Below are positions 35,433 through 45,432 of a stretch of DNA of 64,000 bases, one piece after another (the stretch's first letter is position 1; the number at the start of each line of letters is the position of its first letter). Under the pieces are notes generated by a model, which searched no databases, had not been told where the DNA came from, and worked only from the letters and a program-made list of their open reading frames with translations. This DNA comes from Bacteroidia bacterium (GTDB taxonomy: Bacteria; Bacteroidota; Bacteroidia; B-17B0; Aurantibacillaceae). The stretch spans positions 124,001 through 188,000 of the forward strand of contig BPGX01000001.1 in assembly GCA_026003255.1 (NCBI GenBank). Reading direction: 5' to 3'. Made by a program: the position numbers and the translations under genes.

Positions 35433-37385
35433 ATGTTACAATTAATCAAAAAAAAGATTAAGCTGCCATCCAATATTACCATTATTCTTAAAGTTTATCT
35501 TTTAGCACTCACTATTTTTTTTATTTTCAGATGTATACTATTTTTTAGTGAATGGCATAGAATTGACAATACAATTTCTATATCAGATATTTTATATGCT
35601 TTCTGGATGGGAATTCGATTTGACACTGTTATATGCGGATACATATTATTACTTTCTTATTTGTTATTGACTATCCATTTTATCTGGAAAAAAGGCAAAT
35701 TACTATTAAACTTTATTTTTTATTTTACATTTATTTTATTTTCTATAGCATTTTTAGTATGCACTGCAGATATTCCCTATTTCAAACAGTTTTTCTCACG
35801 GTTTTCTATTACTGCATTTGAATGGGCTGATCATCCGAAATTTGTCATTAAAATGATTATTCAAGAACCTCGGTATTGGATGTATATTATACCTTATGCT
35901 ATTGTATTAATTATTTTTCATAAAATTTTAAGAAGAATTATTTTTTCTAATAACATAAAAGAAAAAACATCTATTCAATCATGGACACAAATTATTCTAT
36001 CTATAGTTTTTATTGGTGTTATATTACTTACCATAAGAGGAAGAATAGAGAAAAAATCTCCAATAAGAGTAGGCACGGCGTATTTTTGTAATAATCCTTT
36101 TTTAAATCAACTTGGATTAAATCCTAATTTCACACTTATTCAAAGTATTTTAGATAAACTGAAAGAAGAAAACAAACCTATTAAGTTAATAGCAGACGAA
36201 ATTGCTATTGCTAACGTCCAAAGATATCTGAATATAAACAACCCTGATTCTGTTTATCCTGTATTACGAAAACACAAAAAAATCGATTCACTGCCTGAAA
36301 CAAAAAGTAATATTATCATAGTGATAATGGAAAGCATGAGCGCTGCTAAAACAGGCATTCATGGCAATAATGACAATCTTACTCCTTTTTTGGATAGTAT
36401 TGCAAAACATAGTTATTATTTTGAAAACGCATACACTGCTGGCATTCATACGTTTAATGGTATATTTAGCACATTATTTTCTTACCCTGCAATATTTAAA
36501 AAACATCCAATGAAAGGCAGCTTTATACCTAAATTTCACGGCATAGCAACCTCTCTCAAACAGCACGGATATTCTACAATTTATTTTACAACGCACGATG
36601 GACAATTTGACAATGTTGAGGGCTTTCTTCTGGCAAATGATTTTGAAAAAGTAGTTTCCCAAAAAGATTATCCATCCCAAAAAATCAAAACAACATTGGG
36701 TGTTCCCGACGACTTTATGTTTGAATTTTCAATACCTATACTTAATGAACTTCATAAAAAAGGAAAGCCCTTTTTTTCTGTATTTCTCACCGCCAGCGAC
36801 CATGGACCTTATTATATTCCTGAATACTTTAAACCTAAACCCTCAGACATCAAAAAACAAATTGTAGAATATGCAGATTACTCCTTAAAAAAATTCTTTC
36901 ACTTAGCAAAACAACAATCATGGTATAATAATACACTCTTTGTCTTCATTGCCGATCACGGCGCTCCATTATCTGCAATATACGAATTATCATTAGATTA
37001 CAATCATACTCCACTCATTTTTTATCATCCCAATTTAATCAAACATCCTAAAATATATTCAAAAATGGCAGGACAAATTGATGTCTTTCCAAGTATTATG
37101 GGCTTCTTAAACTTACCATTTGATAATTACACATTAGGAATTGATTTGTTTCATGAAGAAAGACCCTACATATATTTCAATGCTGACGATAAATACGGGG
37201 TTATTGATCAAAACTGGTTATTAATAGTGCGTGAAAACAATACAGTAGCAGGACTTTTTAAATATAAGGAAAAAGATCTTAAAAATTATGAAAACGAATT
37301 TCCTGATGTTGTTGAACAAATGAAAAAATACGGAGAATCGAACATACAAACGTTTCAATACCTTCTAAAGAAAAAAAAGATATAA
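35433..37385 (+). CDS. LTA synthase-like sulfatase-fold membrane enzyme
   Basis: 650 residues. Five N-terminal transmembrane helices (~20-215) are followed by an extracytoplasmic alkaline-phosphatase/sulfatase-like domain. The motifs are NIIIVIMESMSAAKTG (first metal ligand Glu), the catalytic Thr in GIHTFNGIFST, HDGQFDNVEGF, TASDHGPYY and FVFIADHGAP (metal-binding Asp-His). This is the architecture of LtaS and of the phosphoglycerol or phosphoethanolamine transferases found in Gram-negative bacteria. The donor and acceptor are not decided; modification of a surface glycan or lipid is the likely role. It lies 67 bp after gldG. Confidence 0.87.
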   Translation: MLQLIKKKIKLPSNITIILKVYLLALTIFFIFRCILFFSEWHRIDNTISISDILYAFWMGIRFDTVICGYILLLSYLLLTIHFIWKKGKLLLNFIFYFTFILFSIAFLVCTADIPYFKQFFSRFSITAFEWADHPKFVIKMIIQEPRYWMYIIPYAIVLIIFHKILRRIIFSNNIKEKTSIQSWTQIILSIVFIGVILLTIRGRIEKKSPIRVGTAYFCNNPFLNQLGLNPNFTLIQSILDKLKEENKPIKLIADEIAIANVQRYLNINNPDSVYPVLRKHKKIDSLPETKSNIIIVIMESMSAAKTGIHGNNDNLTPFLDSIAKHSYYFENAYTAGIHTFNGIFSTLFSYPAIFKKHPMKGSFIPKFHGIATSLKQHGYSTIYFTTHDGQFDNVEGFLLANDFEKVVSQKDYPSQKIKTTLGVPDDFMFEFSIPILNELHKKGKPFFSVFLTASDHGPYYIPEYFKPKPSDIKKQIVEYADYSLKKFFHLAKQQSWYNNTLFVFIADHGAPLSAIYELSLDYNHTPLIFYHPNLIKHPKIYSKMAGQIDVFPSIMGFLNLPFDNYTLGIDLFHEERPYIYFNADDKYGVIDQNWLLIVRENNTVAGLFKYKEKDLKNYENEFPDVVEQMKKYGESNIQTFQYLLKKKKI

Positions 37386-37425
37386 AAATGTTCCTTCTTT
37401 AGCCAGAATCTTAATCCCTGATGCC

Positions 37426-40400
37426 TTATTCACTATATTCCTCTATATCATCACAATGATACAATCTATATGGCTTTGCTTTATATCTTTGTGTGGACGC
37501 TCCATTCTTTTTTTCCTTTAAAAGTTTTTCTATCAAACGAGCGCGTTCTCGTTGTATCCATTCTTCTCGCTTTTTATTTTCTTCTTCATCATAAAAAATT
37601 TGCCCTTCAATTATTGTATACTTCACTTTTGCATTCACACTTAATGGAAAGTCAGACCACAAGACCAAATCAGCCCATTTGCCTACTTCAATACTACCTA
37701 CTTCTTTATCAATTCCCAACGCCTTAGCCGGATTAAGTGTAACTAATTTCAACGCCTGCACAGGACTTAAACCACCATATTTAATACACTTGCCAGCTTC
37801 TTGATTCAATCTTCTTCCCATTTCTGCATCATCTGAATTGATACAGGTATTAACTCCCATTTTTGTTAGTAAAGCAGCATTATACGGAATGGCTTCCATT
37901 ACTTCCATTTTATATGCCCACCAGTCGCTGAATGTAGAAGCATTAGCGCCATGTTGTTTTAACTTATCTGCGACTTTGTAACCTTCCAGAATGTGTGTAA
38001 ATGTATTTATTCTGAAACCTAAACTATCTGCCAGATGCAGCAACATATTGATTTCACTTTGAACATAACTATGACAGGTTATGTCGCGTTTGTTTTCAAG
38101 AATTTCTACTAATGCCTCCAACTCCAAATCTTTTCGTGGTGGCGATACTTTTTGTCGTTCTTTTTCTGATATAGACAAATACCTCTTCCATTCTTTTTGA
38201 TACAATTTTGCACGATGAAAATAATCATTAAACACCTGTTCTACGCCCATTCTGGTTTGGGGGAATCGATCAGATGGTGGGCTATTTCCCTGTTTTACAT
38301 TTTCTCCTAATGCAAACTTGATGGAAGGACGAGCACGAGTGAACTTCATTTCATTCGCATTGTATCCCCATTTTAATTTAATAGTTTGACATTGACCACC
38401 AATGGGATTGGCAGATCCGTGTAAGAGTTGAGCGGTCGTTACTCCGCCTGCTAATTGACGATAGATATTAATATCTTCCGGATTAATCACATCACCAATT
38501 CGCACTTCGGCACTACTGGCTTGTGTCCACTCGTTTACTCCTCCACTAATGGCAATATGCGAATGTTCATCAATAATACCGGGTGTCAGATGCATTCCTT
38601 TAGCATTAATGATTTTAGCGAACGCTAATTTTGGCACATCGATATTCGGAGCAATACGAACAATTTTTCCGTCTACTACATATACATCGTATTCGTTCAA
38701 TACACTATCTTTAGTATTTGTCCATACAATAGCATCTTTGATGAGTAAGGCATCATAGCGATGCTTTAATTTTTCTAATGTTTGTTGAAAAAAATCTAAT
38801 GTATCTGAACCTGGCATTCCATAAGCACAAAACGGATAAATAACTTTTCCGAGGTTTTTTATTATTTCTGATTTTTTTCTTTGTGAGGTGTCTTGAATTA
38901 ATTTGATTTTGGAGATAATTAGATTAAAAGATTGTTGTGTTTTTAAGTCAAACAAAATTCCATAAATGGAACTATCTGATGGAATGTATTGCCCACTAAA
39001 TGTGTATTTGTAGAGTGAATCTTGTAATTGAAATTGAATCTTTGGATATTCTAATTTTGAAGTAGATTTAAGAGATGTTGTGTCTTTTTTGATTTGTAAT
39101 TTTTGTTCAGCGACACTCCCTTTTATAAATAATTTAAATGTTTGATTATTGAATGTCCATTGGTATTCTCCATTCATTTTATCGGCGTTTCTATCATAGA
39201 ATATGTGTGGTTTTCCCAATATCCAATGTTCAATAATATTCGCATTTTCTTCAAAGATATTTTTATCTGTAATAAAGAAATTAGCTAAATAGTTTTCTTT
39301 GAGTGAACCAATTAGTTTATCTGCATTGATGAATTTAGCAGGATTGTAGGTTAATGCTTTTAGTAAAGCTTTTTCAGAAACGCCATAATTTAATGTTTTT
39401 CTGAGGTTACTTAAAAATTGCTTTGTGTCTTTAATATCCGTCATAGTAATCGCAAAATCAATATCATTTTTATCAAGAAAGGTCAGATTGGCAGGGGCTA
39501 ATTCCCAATGCTTTAAATCGGAAAGTGGTATAATTTCTGCATCCAATGGATCAGATACATCGTAAGGTTCTGGAAAATTTAATGGAACAATGAGTTTAGG
39601 GCGGATTTGTTTTAAATCTTCAATTCGTTGATATTCATCTCCGCTTGTTTTGAATATAAATGAAAGTTGAAATTCTTTAGCAATATTATGTGATCGGAAA
39701 ATATCCCATTTATTGCTGCATTCAAAAATAAGTGGTAGTTTTAATTGTTGGTTTAAATATTCTAATGATACGTTGGTTTCTTTCTTTTCTTTAAGAGACG
39801 CATACCATTGAGCATCATATAGAGATTGACGAAGTAATGCAATTGACCCCATTAATGAAGATGGATAAAAATGCGGAGAGCTTCCTTTTTTGAAAGATAG
39901 AAAAGTAGCCGCTTTATCAATGATAATATTTTCATGTTCTTTTGCATCTGCCAATGCTACTAAGGCGCCTGTACCCCTAATGATTCCATCTTTTTGAGAT
40001 GTTAATACTATACCAAATCCATTTTTTCTATAATTATTGGCGTTTTCATTATTAAATACAAAATTTTCTACAGCGTTGAATTGACTTTTGATGGCAGGAT
40101 TCCAGTAATATGCTCCTTTAATGTAGTTTTCTTTGTATGAACCAGTGCTTTGTTGTTTTTTTATTTCAGGCATTCCGAAATCTGAATATAAATCAATAAA
40201 GGAAGGATAAATGTGTTTGCCTTTCAAATCTATAACTACAGCATTAGAGGGAATATCTTTTTCGCTTGTTGAAATTTTAATTATTTTATGTTCTTTGATT
40301 ATTAAATGTGCCTTTTCAAGCGTGGTTTGATAATCCTGATGAATTGTAGCATTCTTAAATACATAAATTGGAGATAAAGTATACGAAGCTTCATTGGAAG

Positions 40401-40467
40401 GAAATGTAATTTGCGCTACGATTAAATTTGTATAATAAGCTGTAAAAGCGAATAAAAGTTTTTTCAT
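37426..40467 (-). CDS. Exported amidohydrolase with two amidohydrolase-type halves
   Basis: 1013 residues, N-terminal signal (LLFAFTAYYTNLIVAQ). The second half (~600-980) is an active-looking metal-dependent amidohydrolase: GIIDEHSHI, RQLAGGVTTAQLLHGSANPI, TCHSYVQSEI, FTHILEGYKVAD and NSDDAEMGRRLNQEA give the metal and catalytic His/Asp set. The first half (~30-430) is homologous in layout but has FIDLYSDF where HxH is expected, so it is probably non-catalytic. Such tandem proteins are common in Bacteroidota. The substrate is unknown. It converges with the LTA-synthase-like gene. Confidence 0.85.
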   Translation of the reverse strand: MKKLLFAFTAYYTNLIVAQITFPSNEASYTLSPIYVFKNATIHQDYQTTLEKAHLIIKEHKIIKISTSEKDIPSNAVVIDLKGKHIYPSFIDLYSDFGMPEIKKQQSTGSYKENYIKGAYYWNPAIKSQFNAVENFVFNNENANNYRKNGFGIVLTSQKDGIIRGTGALVALADAKEHENIIIDKAATFLSFKKGSSPHFYPSSLMGSIALLRQSLYDAQWYASLKEKKETNVSLEYLNQQLKLPLIFECSNKWDIFRSHNIAKEFQLSFIFKTSGDEYQRIEDLKQIRPKLIVPLNFPEPYDVSDPLDAEIIPLSDLKHWELAPANLTFLDKNDIDFAITMTDIKDTKQFLSNLRKTLNYGVSEKALLKALTYNPAKFINADKLIGSLKENYLANFFITDKNIFEENANIIEHWILGKPHIFYDRNADKMNGEYQWTFNNQTFKLFIKGSVAEQKLQIKKDTTSLKSTSKLEYPKIQFQLQDSLYKYTFSGQYIPSDSSIYGILFDLKTQQSFNLIISKIKLIQDTSQRKKSEIIKNLGKVIYPFCAYGMPGSDTLDFFQQTLEKLKHRYDALLIKDAIVWTNTKDSVLNEYDVYVVDGKIVRIAPNIDVPKLAFAKIINAKGMHLTPGIIDEHSHIAISGGVNEWTQASSAEVRIGDVINPEDINIYRQLAGGVTTAQLLHGSANPIGGQCQTIKLKWGYNANEMKFTRARPSIKFALGENVKQGNSPPSDRFPQTRMGVEQVFNDYFHRAKLYQKEWKRYLSISEKERQKVSPPRKDLELEALVEILENKRDITCHSYVQSEINMLLHLADSLGFRINTFTHILEGYKVADKLKQHGANASTFSDWWAYKMEVMEAIPYNAALLTKMGVNTCINSDDAEMGRRLNQEAGKCIKYGGLSPVQALKLVTLNPAKALGIDKEVGSIEVGKWADLVLWSDFPLSVNAKVKYTIIEGQIFYDEEENKKREEWIQRERARLIEKLLKEKKNGASTQRYKAKPYRLYHCDDIEEYSE

Positions 40468-40510
40468 AAGTGATATTTATAAAATTTGTTTTGATTATAA
40501 ATAAAATTGA

Positions 40511-40897
40511 TTAAAGTTGTGGGTTAATTTTTGTTTTAATTATGTAGGCATTGGGATAATCTGATTGAATTTTTTTGAGAATTTCGTGTGCTTCTAACTT
40601 TGTCTTAAAATCACCTATTACTAAAATAAAATTAGGTTGAACATAATCGTCATAAATAGGAATATCTGGATATTTCGTTTGAAACTCTTGTTTTACTTTT
40701 TCCATTTTGCTTCGATTAACATCAAAAAAAATTTTAATCCTATATCCATCGTATTGTCCTTTGTTAAGTTGATTGTATTGCTTCTTTTTTTGAATGAGTA
40801 ATGAGATATTGGTAGTGTCTTTTTGGACAATTGTTTGAGACGACAAAAACTGAGCTACATATACAAGCACTATAACTAAAAATAATCGCACAATCAT
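40511..40897 (-). CDS. SPOR domain protein
   Basis: 128 residues. A signal peptide (IVRLFLVIVLVYVAQFLSSQ), then a single SPOR-type domain: GYRIKIFFDVNRSKMEKVKQ, IYDDYVQPNFILVIGDFKTK, EAHEILKKIQSDYPNAYIIK. SPOR domains bind denuded peptidoglycan glycan strands. It lies 43 bp before the amidohydrolase gene and could share its transcript. Confidence 0.85.
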   Translation of the reverse strand: MIVRLFLVIVLVYVAQFLSSQTIVQKDTTNISLLIQKKKQYNQLNKGQYDGYRIKIFFDVNRSKMEKVKQEFQTKYPDIPIYDDYVQPNFILVIGDFKTKLEAHEILKKIQSDYPNAYIIKTKINPQL

Positions 40898-40907
40898 TTT
40901 TTTGAGC

Positions 40908-40915
40908 CAAATTTA
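40908..40915 (-). promoter_or_regulatory. Candidate -7 promoter element of the SPOR gene
   Basis: TAAATTTG on the minus strand, ending 10 nt before the ATG at 40897. It is back to back with the leuS element in a 101-bp divergent spacer. Confidence 0.4.
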
Positions 40916-40974
40916 ATGAAAAATGATGAGGATGTGTAGAACCATTGTCATTATAGAAATTCCAATCTATCCAC

Positions 40975-40982
40975 TATATTTG
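40975..40982 (+). promoter_or_regulatory. Candidate -7 promoter element of leuS
   Basis: TATATTTG, full consensus, ending 16 nt before the leuS ATG. A TTG at 40945-40947 is the nearest -33 candidate, but the 27-bp gap is long. Confidence 0.45.
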
Positions 40983-40998
40983 CCAACAAAAAACGACA

Positions 40999-43791
40999 AT
41001 GGATTTTAATTTCAAAGAAATAGAAAAAACTGCTCGTGAAAAATGGGAAAAACTCAATGTATATCAAACCCCAAATGACTTTTCAAAAAAGAAATTCTAC
41101 GTATTGGATATGTTTCCTTATCCATCAGGATCTGGCTTACATGTAGGACATCCATTAGGATACATTGCTTCCGATATTTATGCAAGATATAAAAAACATT
41201 GTGGATATAATGTGCTCCATCCAATGGGATTTGATGCTTTTGGACTTCCAGCAGAACAATACGCCATTCAAACTGGTCAACACCCTGCCATTACTACACA
41301 GCAAAACATTCAAAGATATAAAGAACAACTAAATAAAATTGGATTATCCTATGACTGGAACAGAGAAGTGATTACCTGCGACCCTAAATACTATAAATGG
41401 ACGCAATGGATTTTTTTGAAGCTTTTTAACTCGTGGTATGATAACAAATCCAACAAAGCAAGACCTATTAAAGATTTGGTACATGTTTTTGAAAAAGAAG
41501 GAAATGCTAATGTTTGTGCTGCTTGCGACGATGTCAAAATTTTTTCAGCAGAAGAATGGAAAGCGTTTTCAGAAAAAGAAAAATCAGATGTGTTGATGAA
41601 ATATCGTTTGGCCTACCATTCAGAAGCTTATGTAAATTGGTGTCCGGCATTAGGAACGGTGCTTGCAAACGATGAAGTAAAAGATGGTGTCTCTGAAAGA
41701 GGAGGATTTCTGGTAGAACGAAAATTAATGCCACAATGGAGTTTGAGAATTACCGCGTATGCTGAACGACTATTAGAAGGATTAGAAAAATTAGATTGGA
41801 GCGAAAGTATTAAAGAAGCCCAACGCAACTGGATTGGCAAAAGCGAAGGTGCAGAAATTAATTTTGATTTAGAAAACTATTCTGAAAAAATCACTATTTT
41901 TACAACAAGACCCGACACTATCTTTGGAGTTAGCTATGTCGTTCTTGCCCCCGAACACCCTCTAATTCAAAAAATTACTACTCCTGAACAAAAACAATTG
42001 GTTGAAGAATATGTTCAATACGCTAAAAATCGCAGTGAACGAGAAAGACAGTCAGAAATCAACAAAGTAACGGGCGTATTTACAGGTGCTTATGCGATCC
42101 ATCCTTTTACATCGAAAAAAATTCCGGTATGGATTGCAGATTATGTGTTGTATCACTACGGCACAGGGGCTGTAATGGCTGTTCCTGCCCACGATTCAAG
42201 AGATTTTCGTTTTGCTAAACATTTTCATCTTCCAATCATTCAGGTGATACAGCCACCAGTAGAGTGGGATTTTTCTCAAAATTCTTATGATGAAAAAAAC
42301 GGAAAATGTATTCACTCAGATTTTCTCAATAATTTAGAAGTAAAAGACGCCATTCAAAAAGCCATTGAAGAAGTAGAAAAACGAAAATTGGGAAAAAGAG
42401 TGGTGAATTATAAATTAAGAGATGCTGTATTTGGAAGACAACGTTATTGGGGCGAGCCCATTCCAATATATTACGATGAACTAGGCATTCCAAGACCTGT
42501 GGATGAAAGCGATTTGCCAATTCAATTACCAAACATAGACAAATATCTTCCCACTGAAACAGGCGAACCTCCATTAGCTCGTGCTTCAAACTGGAAATAC
42601 AAAGACAAATATGAGTTTGAAAAAACTACTATGCCCGGTTGGGCTGGAAGCAGTTGGTATTTTTTGCGCTACATGGATCCTCATAACGACAAGACATTTG
42701 CCAACAAAGAATTGCTTGATTACTGGAACAAAGTGGATGTATATGTAGGTGGTTCTGAACATGCAACCGGACATCTTTTATATGCTCGTTTCTGGACAAA
42801 ATTTTTATATGACCTTGGTTATTTAAACTTTGAAGAACCTTTTCAAAAGCTCATTAATCAAGGAATGATATTAGGGAATAGTGCTTATATTTACAGATTG
42901 GATACTCATACTTATGTTTCAGCAGATGCAATTGATGATGAAAAATTAAAAGGTAAGTTACTAACAAAAGTACACGTGGATGTTAATGATGTTGATGAAA
43001 ATAATTTTGTTACTATCGACAAAATCCTTGCTAAATCTGCTTTTTATGGTAATGATTTAAATTTTATTACGCCACACAAAGACAAACTATTGTGTTATAG
43101 AGAAGTTGAAAAAATGTCGAAATCCAAATGGAATGTGTTGAATCCTGATGATTTGATTGATCAGTATGGTGCCGATACTTTTAGATTGTATGAAATGTTT
43201 TTAGGTCCTATTGAACAACACAAACCCTTTATTACTAATGGAATTACAGGTACATATAATTTTCTCAGAAAATTATTACGACTATACTTTAAAGATGAAC
43301 AATTTTATTTATCGAATGAAAAGCCATCTTTAGAAGAGTATAAAATTTTGCATAAAACTATCCTGAAAGTTCGTGAAGACATTGAACGTTTTTCATTTAA
43401 TACTTGTGTAAGTAGCTTGATGATATTAGTAAATAAACTAACGGAATTAAAAACCGATAAAAGAGAAATTTTAGAACCATTGATTATTTTAATTTCACCA
43501 TTTGCGCCTTTTACAGCAGAATATCTTTGGACACAAGCAGGTCATGAAGATTCTGTGGTTTTAGCACCCTATCCAGAACCCATTTTAGAATACACTGTTG
43601 ATAATACATTTAATTATCCAATTTCATTTAATGGCAAAACACGTTTTAATCTTGAAATTCCTTTGAACATCCCCAAAGAACAAGTAGAACAAATTGTACT
43701 TACACACGAACTCACTCAAAAATATCTTAATAACAATAAGCCTAAAAAATTTATTTTTGTGGAAAAGAAAATTGTAAATATTGTGGTGTAA
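40999..43791 (+). CDS. leuS: Leucyl-tRNA synthetase
   Basis: 930 residues, a normal length for Bacteroidota. Class I signatures are intact: the HIGH-type motif (PYPSGSGLHVGHPLG) and KMSKSKWNV. The CP1 editing domain is present, with TTRPDTIFGVSYVVLAPEHPL and the later GTGAVMAVPAHDSRDFRFA. Also seen are PGWAGSSWYFLRYMDP and YVGGSEHATGHLLYARF. The sequence charges tRNA(Leu) in the cytoplasm. It stands upstream of the restriction cassette on the same strand, with 28 bp between. Confidence 0.98.
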   Translation: MDFNFKEIEKTAREKWEKLNVYQTPNDFSKKKFYVLDMFPYPSGSGLHVGHPLGYIASDIYARYKKHCGYNVLHPMGFDAFGLPAEQYAIQTGQHPAITTQQNIQRYKEQLNKIGLSYDWNREVITCDPKYYKWTQWIFLKLFNSWYDNKSNKARPIKDLVHVFEKEGNANVCAACDDVKIFSAEEWKAFSEKEKSDVLMKYRLAYHSEAYVNWCPALGTVLANDEVKDGVSERGGFLVERKLMPQWSLRITAYAERLLEGLEKLDWSESIKEAQRNWIGKSEGAEINFDLENYSEKITIFTTRPDTIFGVSYVVLAPEHPLIQKITTPEQKQLVEEYVQYAKNRSERERQSEINKVTGVFTGAYAIHPFTSKKIPVWIADYVLYHYGTGAVMAVPAHDSRDFRFAKHFHLPIIQVIQPPVEWDFSQNSYDEKNGKCIHSDFLNNLEVKDAIQKAIEEVEKRKLGKRVVNYKLRDAVFGRQRYWGEPIPIYYDELGIPRPVDESDLPIQLPNIDKYLPTETGEPPLARASNWKYKDKYEFEKTTMPGWAGSSWYFLRYMDPHNDKTFANKELLDYWNKVDVYVGGSEHATGHLLYARFWTKFLYDLGYLNFEEPFQKLINQGMILGNSAYIYRLDTHTYVSADAIDDEKLKGKLLTKVHVDVNDVDENNFVTIDKILAKSAFYGNDLNFITPHKDKLLCYREVEKMSKSKWNVLNPDDLIDQYGADTFRLYEMFLGPIEQHKPFITNGITGTYNFLRKLLRLYFKDEQFYLSNEKPSLEEYKILHKTILKVREDIERFSFNTCVSSLMILVNKLTELKTDKREILEPLIILISPFAPFTAEYLWTQAGHEDSVVLAPYPEPILEYTVDNTFNYPISFNGKTRFNLEIPLNIPKEQVEQIVLTHELTQKYLNNNKPKKFIFVEKKIVNIVV

Positions 43792-43819
43792 GTTATAGGT
43801 ATAATAATATAAATAAAAA

Positions 43820-45397
43820 ATGACTGAACTCCTATCCATAAAAGAAGCTAGCCAATGGGCATCAGAATATTTGGGAAAAAAAGTAACCACCTCTAATATC
43901 TCTTATCTCATTCAATATGGAAGAATAAAAAAGATAGGTGATAATGGTTCTACTTTAGTTTCTAAAAATGAACTAATAGAATATTATAACAAACTGAAAA
44001 AATCAAGAGAAAAAGAATGGAAAAAACAATTGGGTGAAGATTTAAATTGGGCTTTATCATTTGAACAATACAAAGAATCCGAAACAACCAAACATGTTCA
44101 CCGATTACATCCCTATAAGGGCAAATTCATACCACAATTAGTTGAATACTTCCTTGACAGCCATACGGATAATTTCAAAAGAGAAGTTTATTTCAAGCCC
44201 GGAGATATTGTATATGACCCATTTTCAGGAAGTGGAACTACTCTTGTACAGGCATGTGAATTAGGTATTCATGCTATTGGCAATGATGTGTCTGCTTTTA
44301 ATGCTTTAATTGGAAATTGCAAAGTTGCAAAGTACAATCTTCAGGAGGTACAAATCGAAATCAACAGAATAACAAAAGCATTGAAAGCATACTTATCTAT
44401 TCATAAAACTTTAGAATTTGAAGAACAACTTCTGAAGGAATTAAATGCATTTAATAACCAATACTTTCCAGTACCGGAATATAAATACAAAGTAAAACAA
44501 AAACTGATAAATGAAAAAAATTACGGCACTCAAAAGGAAAAAGAATTTTTGCCAATCTATCATAAGCTTATAAGTGAATATAACATTAAATTACATCAAG
44601 ATAAAAACATAACTTTTCTCGACAAATGGTTTATTCAACCTATTCGTGATGAAATAGAATTCGTAGTTAACGAAATCCAAAAAATAAAAAATACCGATAC
44701 TAAAAATATCATCAGCATTATTTTGAGCAGAACAGTTCGCAGTTGTAGAGCAACTACTCATTCCGACTTAGCCACTTTAATTGAACCTGTAACATCTACT
44801 TATTATTGTAGTAAACACGGAAAAATCTGCAAGCCCCTCTTTTCCATTCTTAAATGGTGGGAATTTTATTCAAAAGACACTGTCAAAAGATTGGCTCAAT
44901 TTGATAAACTTCGAAAAGACACTTTTCAAGTTTGTTTAACCGGAGATAGTAGAACCATTGACTTGATAGGAGAACTAAAAAAAGTTAATCCCGAATTTGC
45001 CCGGCTGGTAGAAAAACAAAAAATAAGGGGCATCTTCACATCTCCTCCTTATGTTGGGTTGATTGACTATCATGAACAACATGCGTACGCTTATGATTTG
45101 TTCGGTTTTGAACGGAAAGATGAATTAGAAATAGGACCATTATACAAAGGACAAGGAAAAGAAGCCAGACAAAGTTATGTAGAAGGCATTTCACAAGTAT
45201 TGATTAATTCCAAAAAATTTCTTGTAGAAGATTATGATGTTTTTCTTGTTGCAAACGATAAATACAATTTGTATCCCATTATTGCTGAGAAAGCGGACAT
45301 GCAAATTGTCAATCAATATAAACGTCCTGTATTAAACCGCACTGAAAAAGATAAAGGTGCATATTCTGAGATAATCTTTCATTTAAAGAACATATAA
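43820..45397 (+). CDS. DNA methyltransferase with N-terminal helix-turn-helix (restriction-modification)
   Basis: 525 residues. Residues ~5-55 look like a MerR/excisionase-type helix-turn-helix (LLSIKEASQWASEYLG, VSKNELIEYY). The methyltransferase has an AdoMet-binding motif DPFSGSGTTL (~residues 133-142) and the catalytic TSPPYVGLIDYHEQH (~residues 407-420). The roughly 265 residues between probably hold the target-recognition part. SPPY is usual for exocyclic-amino methyltransferases, often N4-cytosine. The gene stands directly before an AIPR gene and a TdeIII-like restriction enzyme, so it is most likely the protecting enzyme. Specificity and methylated base are inferred, not seen. Confidence 0.87.
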   Translation: MTELLSIKEASQWASEYLGKKVTTSNISYLIQYGRIKKIGDNGSTLVSKNELIEYYNKLKKSREKEWKKQLGEDLNWALSFEQYKESETTKHVHRLHPYKGKFIPQLVEYFLDSHTDNFKREVYFKPGDIVYDPFSGSGTTLVQACELGIHAIGNDVSAFNALIGNCKVAKYNLQEVQIEINRITKALKAYLSIHKTLEFEEQLLKELNAFNNQYFPVPEYKYKVKQKLINEKNYGTQKEKEFLPIYHKLISEYNIKLHQDKNITFLDKWFIQPIRDEIEFVVNEIQKIKNTDTKNIISIILSRTVRSCRATTHSDLATLIEPVTSTYYCSKHGKICKPLFSILKWWEFYSKDTVKRLAQFDKLRKDTFQVCLTGDSRTIDLIGELKKVNPEFARLVEKQKIRGIFTSPPYVGLIDYHEQHAYAYDLFGFERKDELEIGPLYKGQGKEARQSYVEGISQVLINSKKFLVEDYDVFLVANDKYNLYPIIAEKADMQIVNQYKRPVLNRTEKDKGAYSEIIFHLKNI

Positions 45398-45432
45398 ATA
45401 ACATTAGTTTTTAATAATCTTATACTGTGTAT

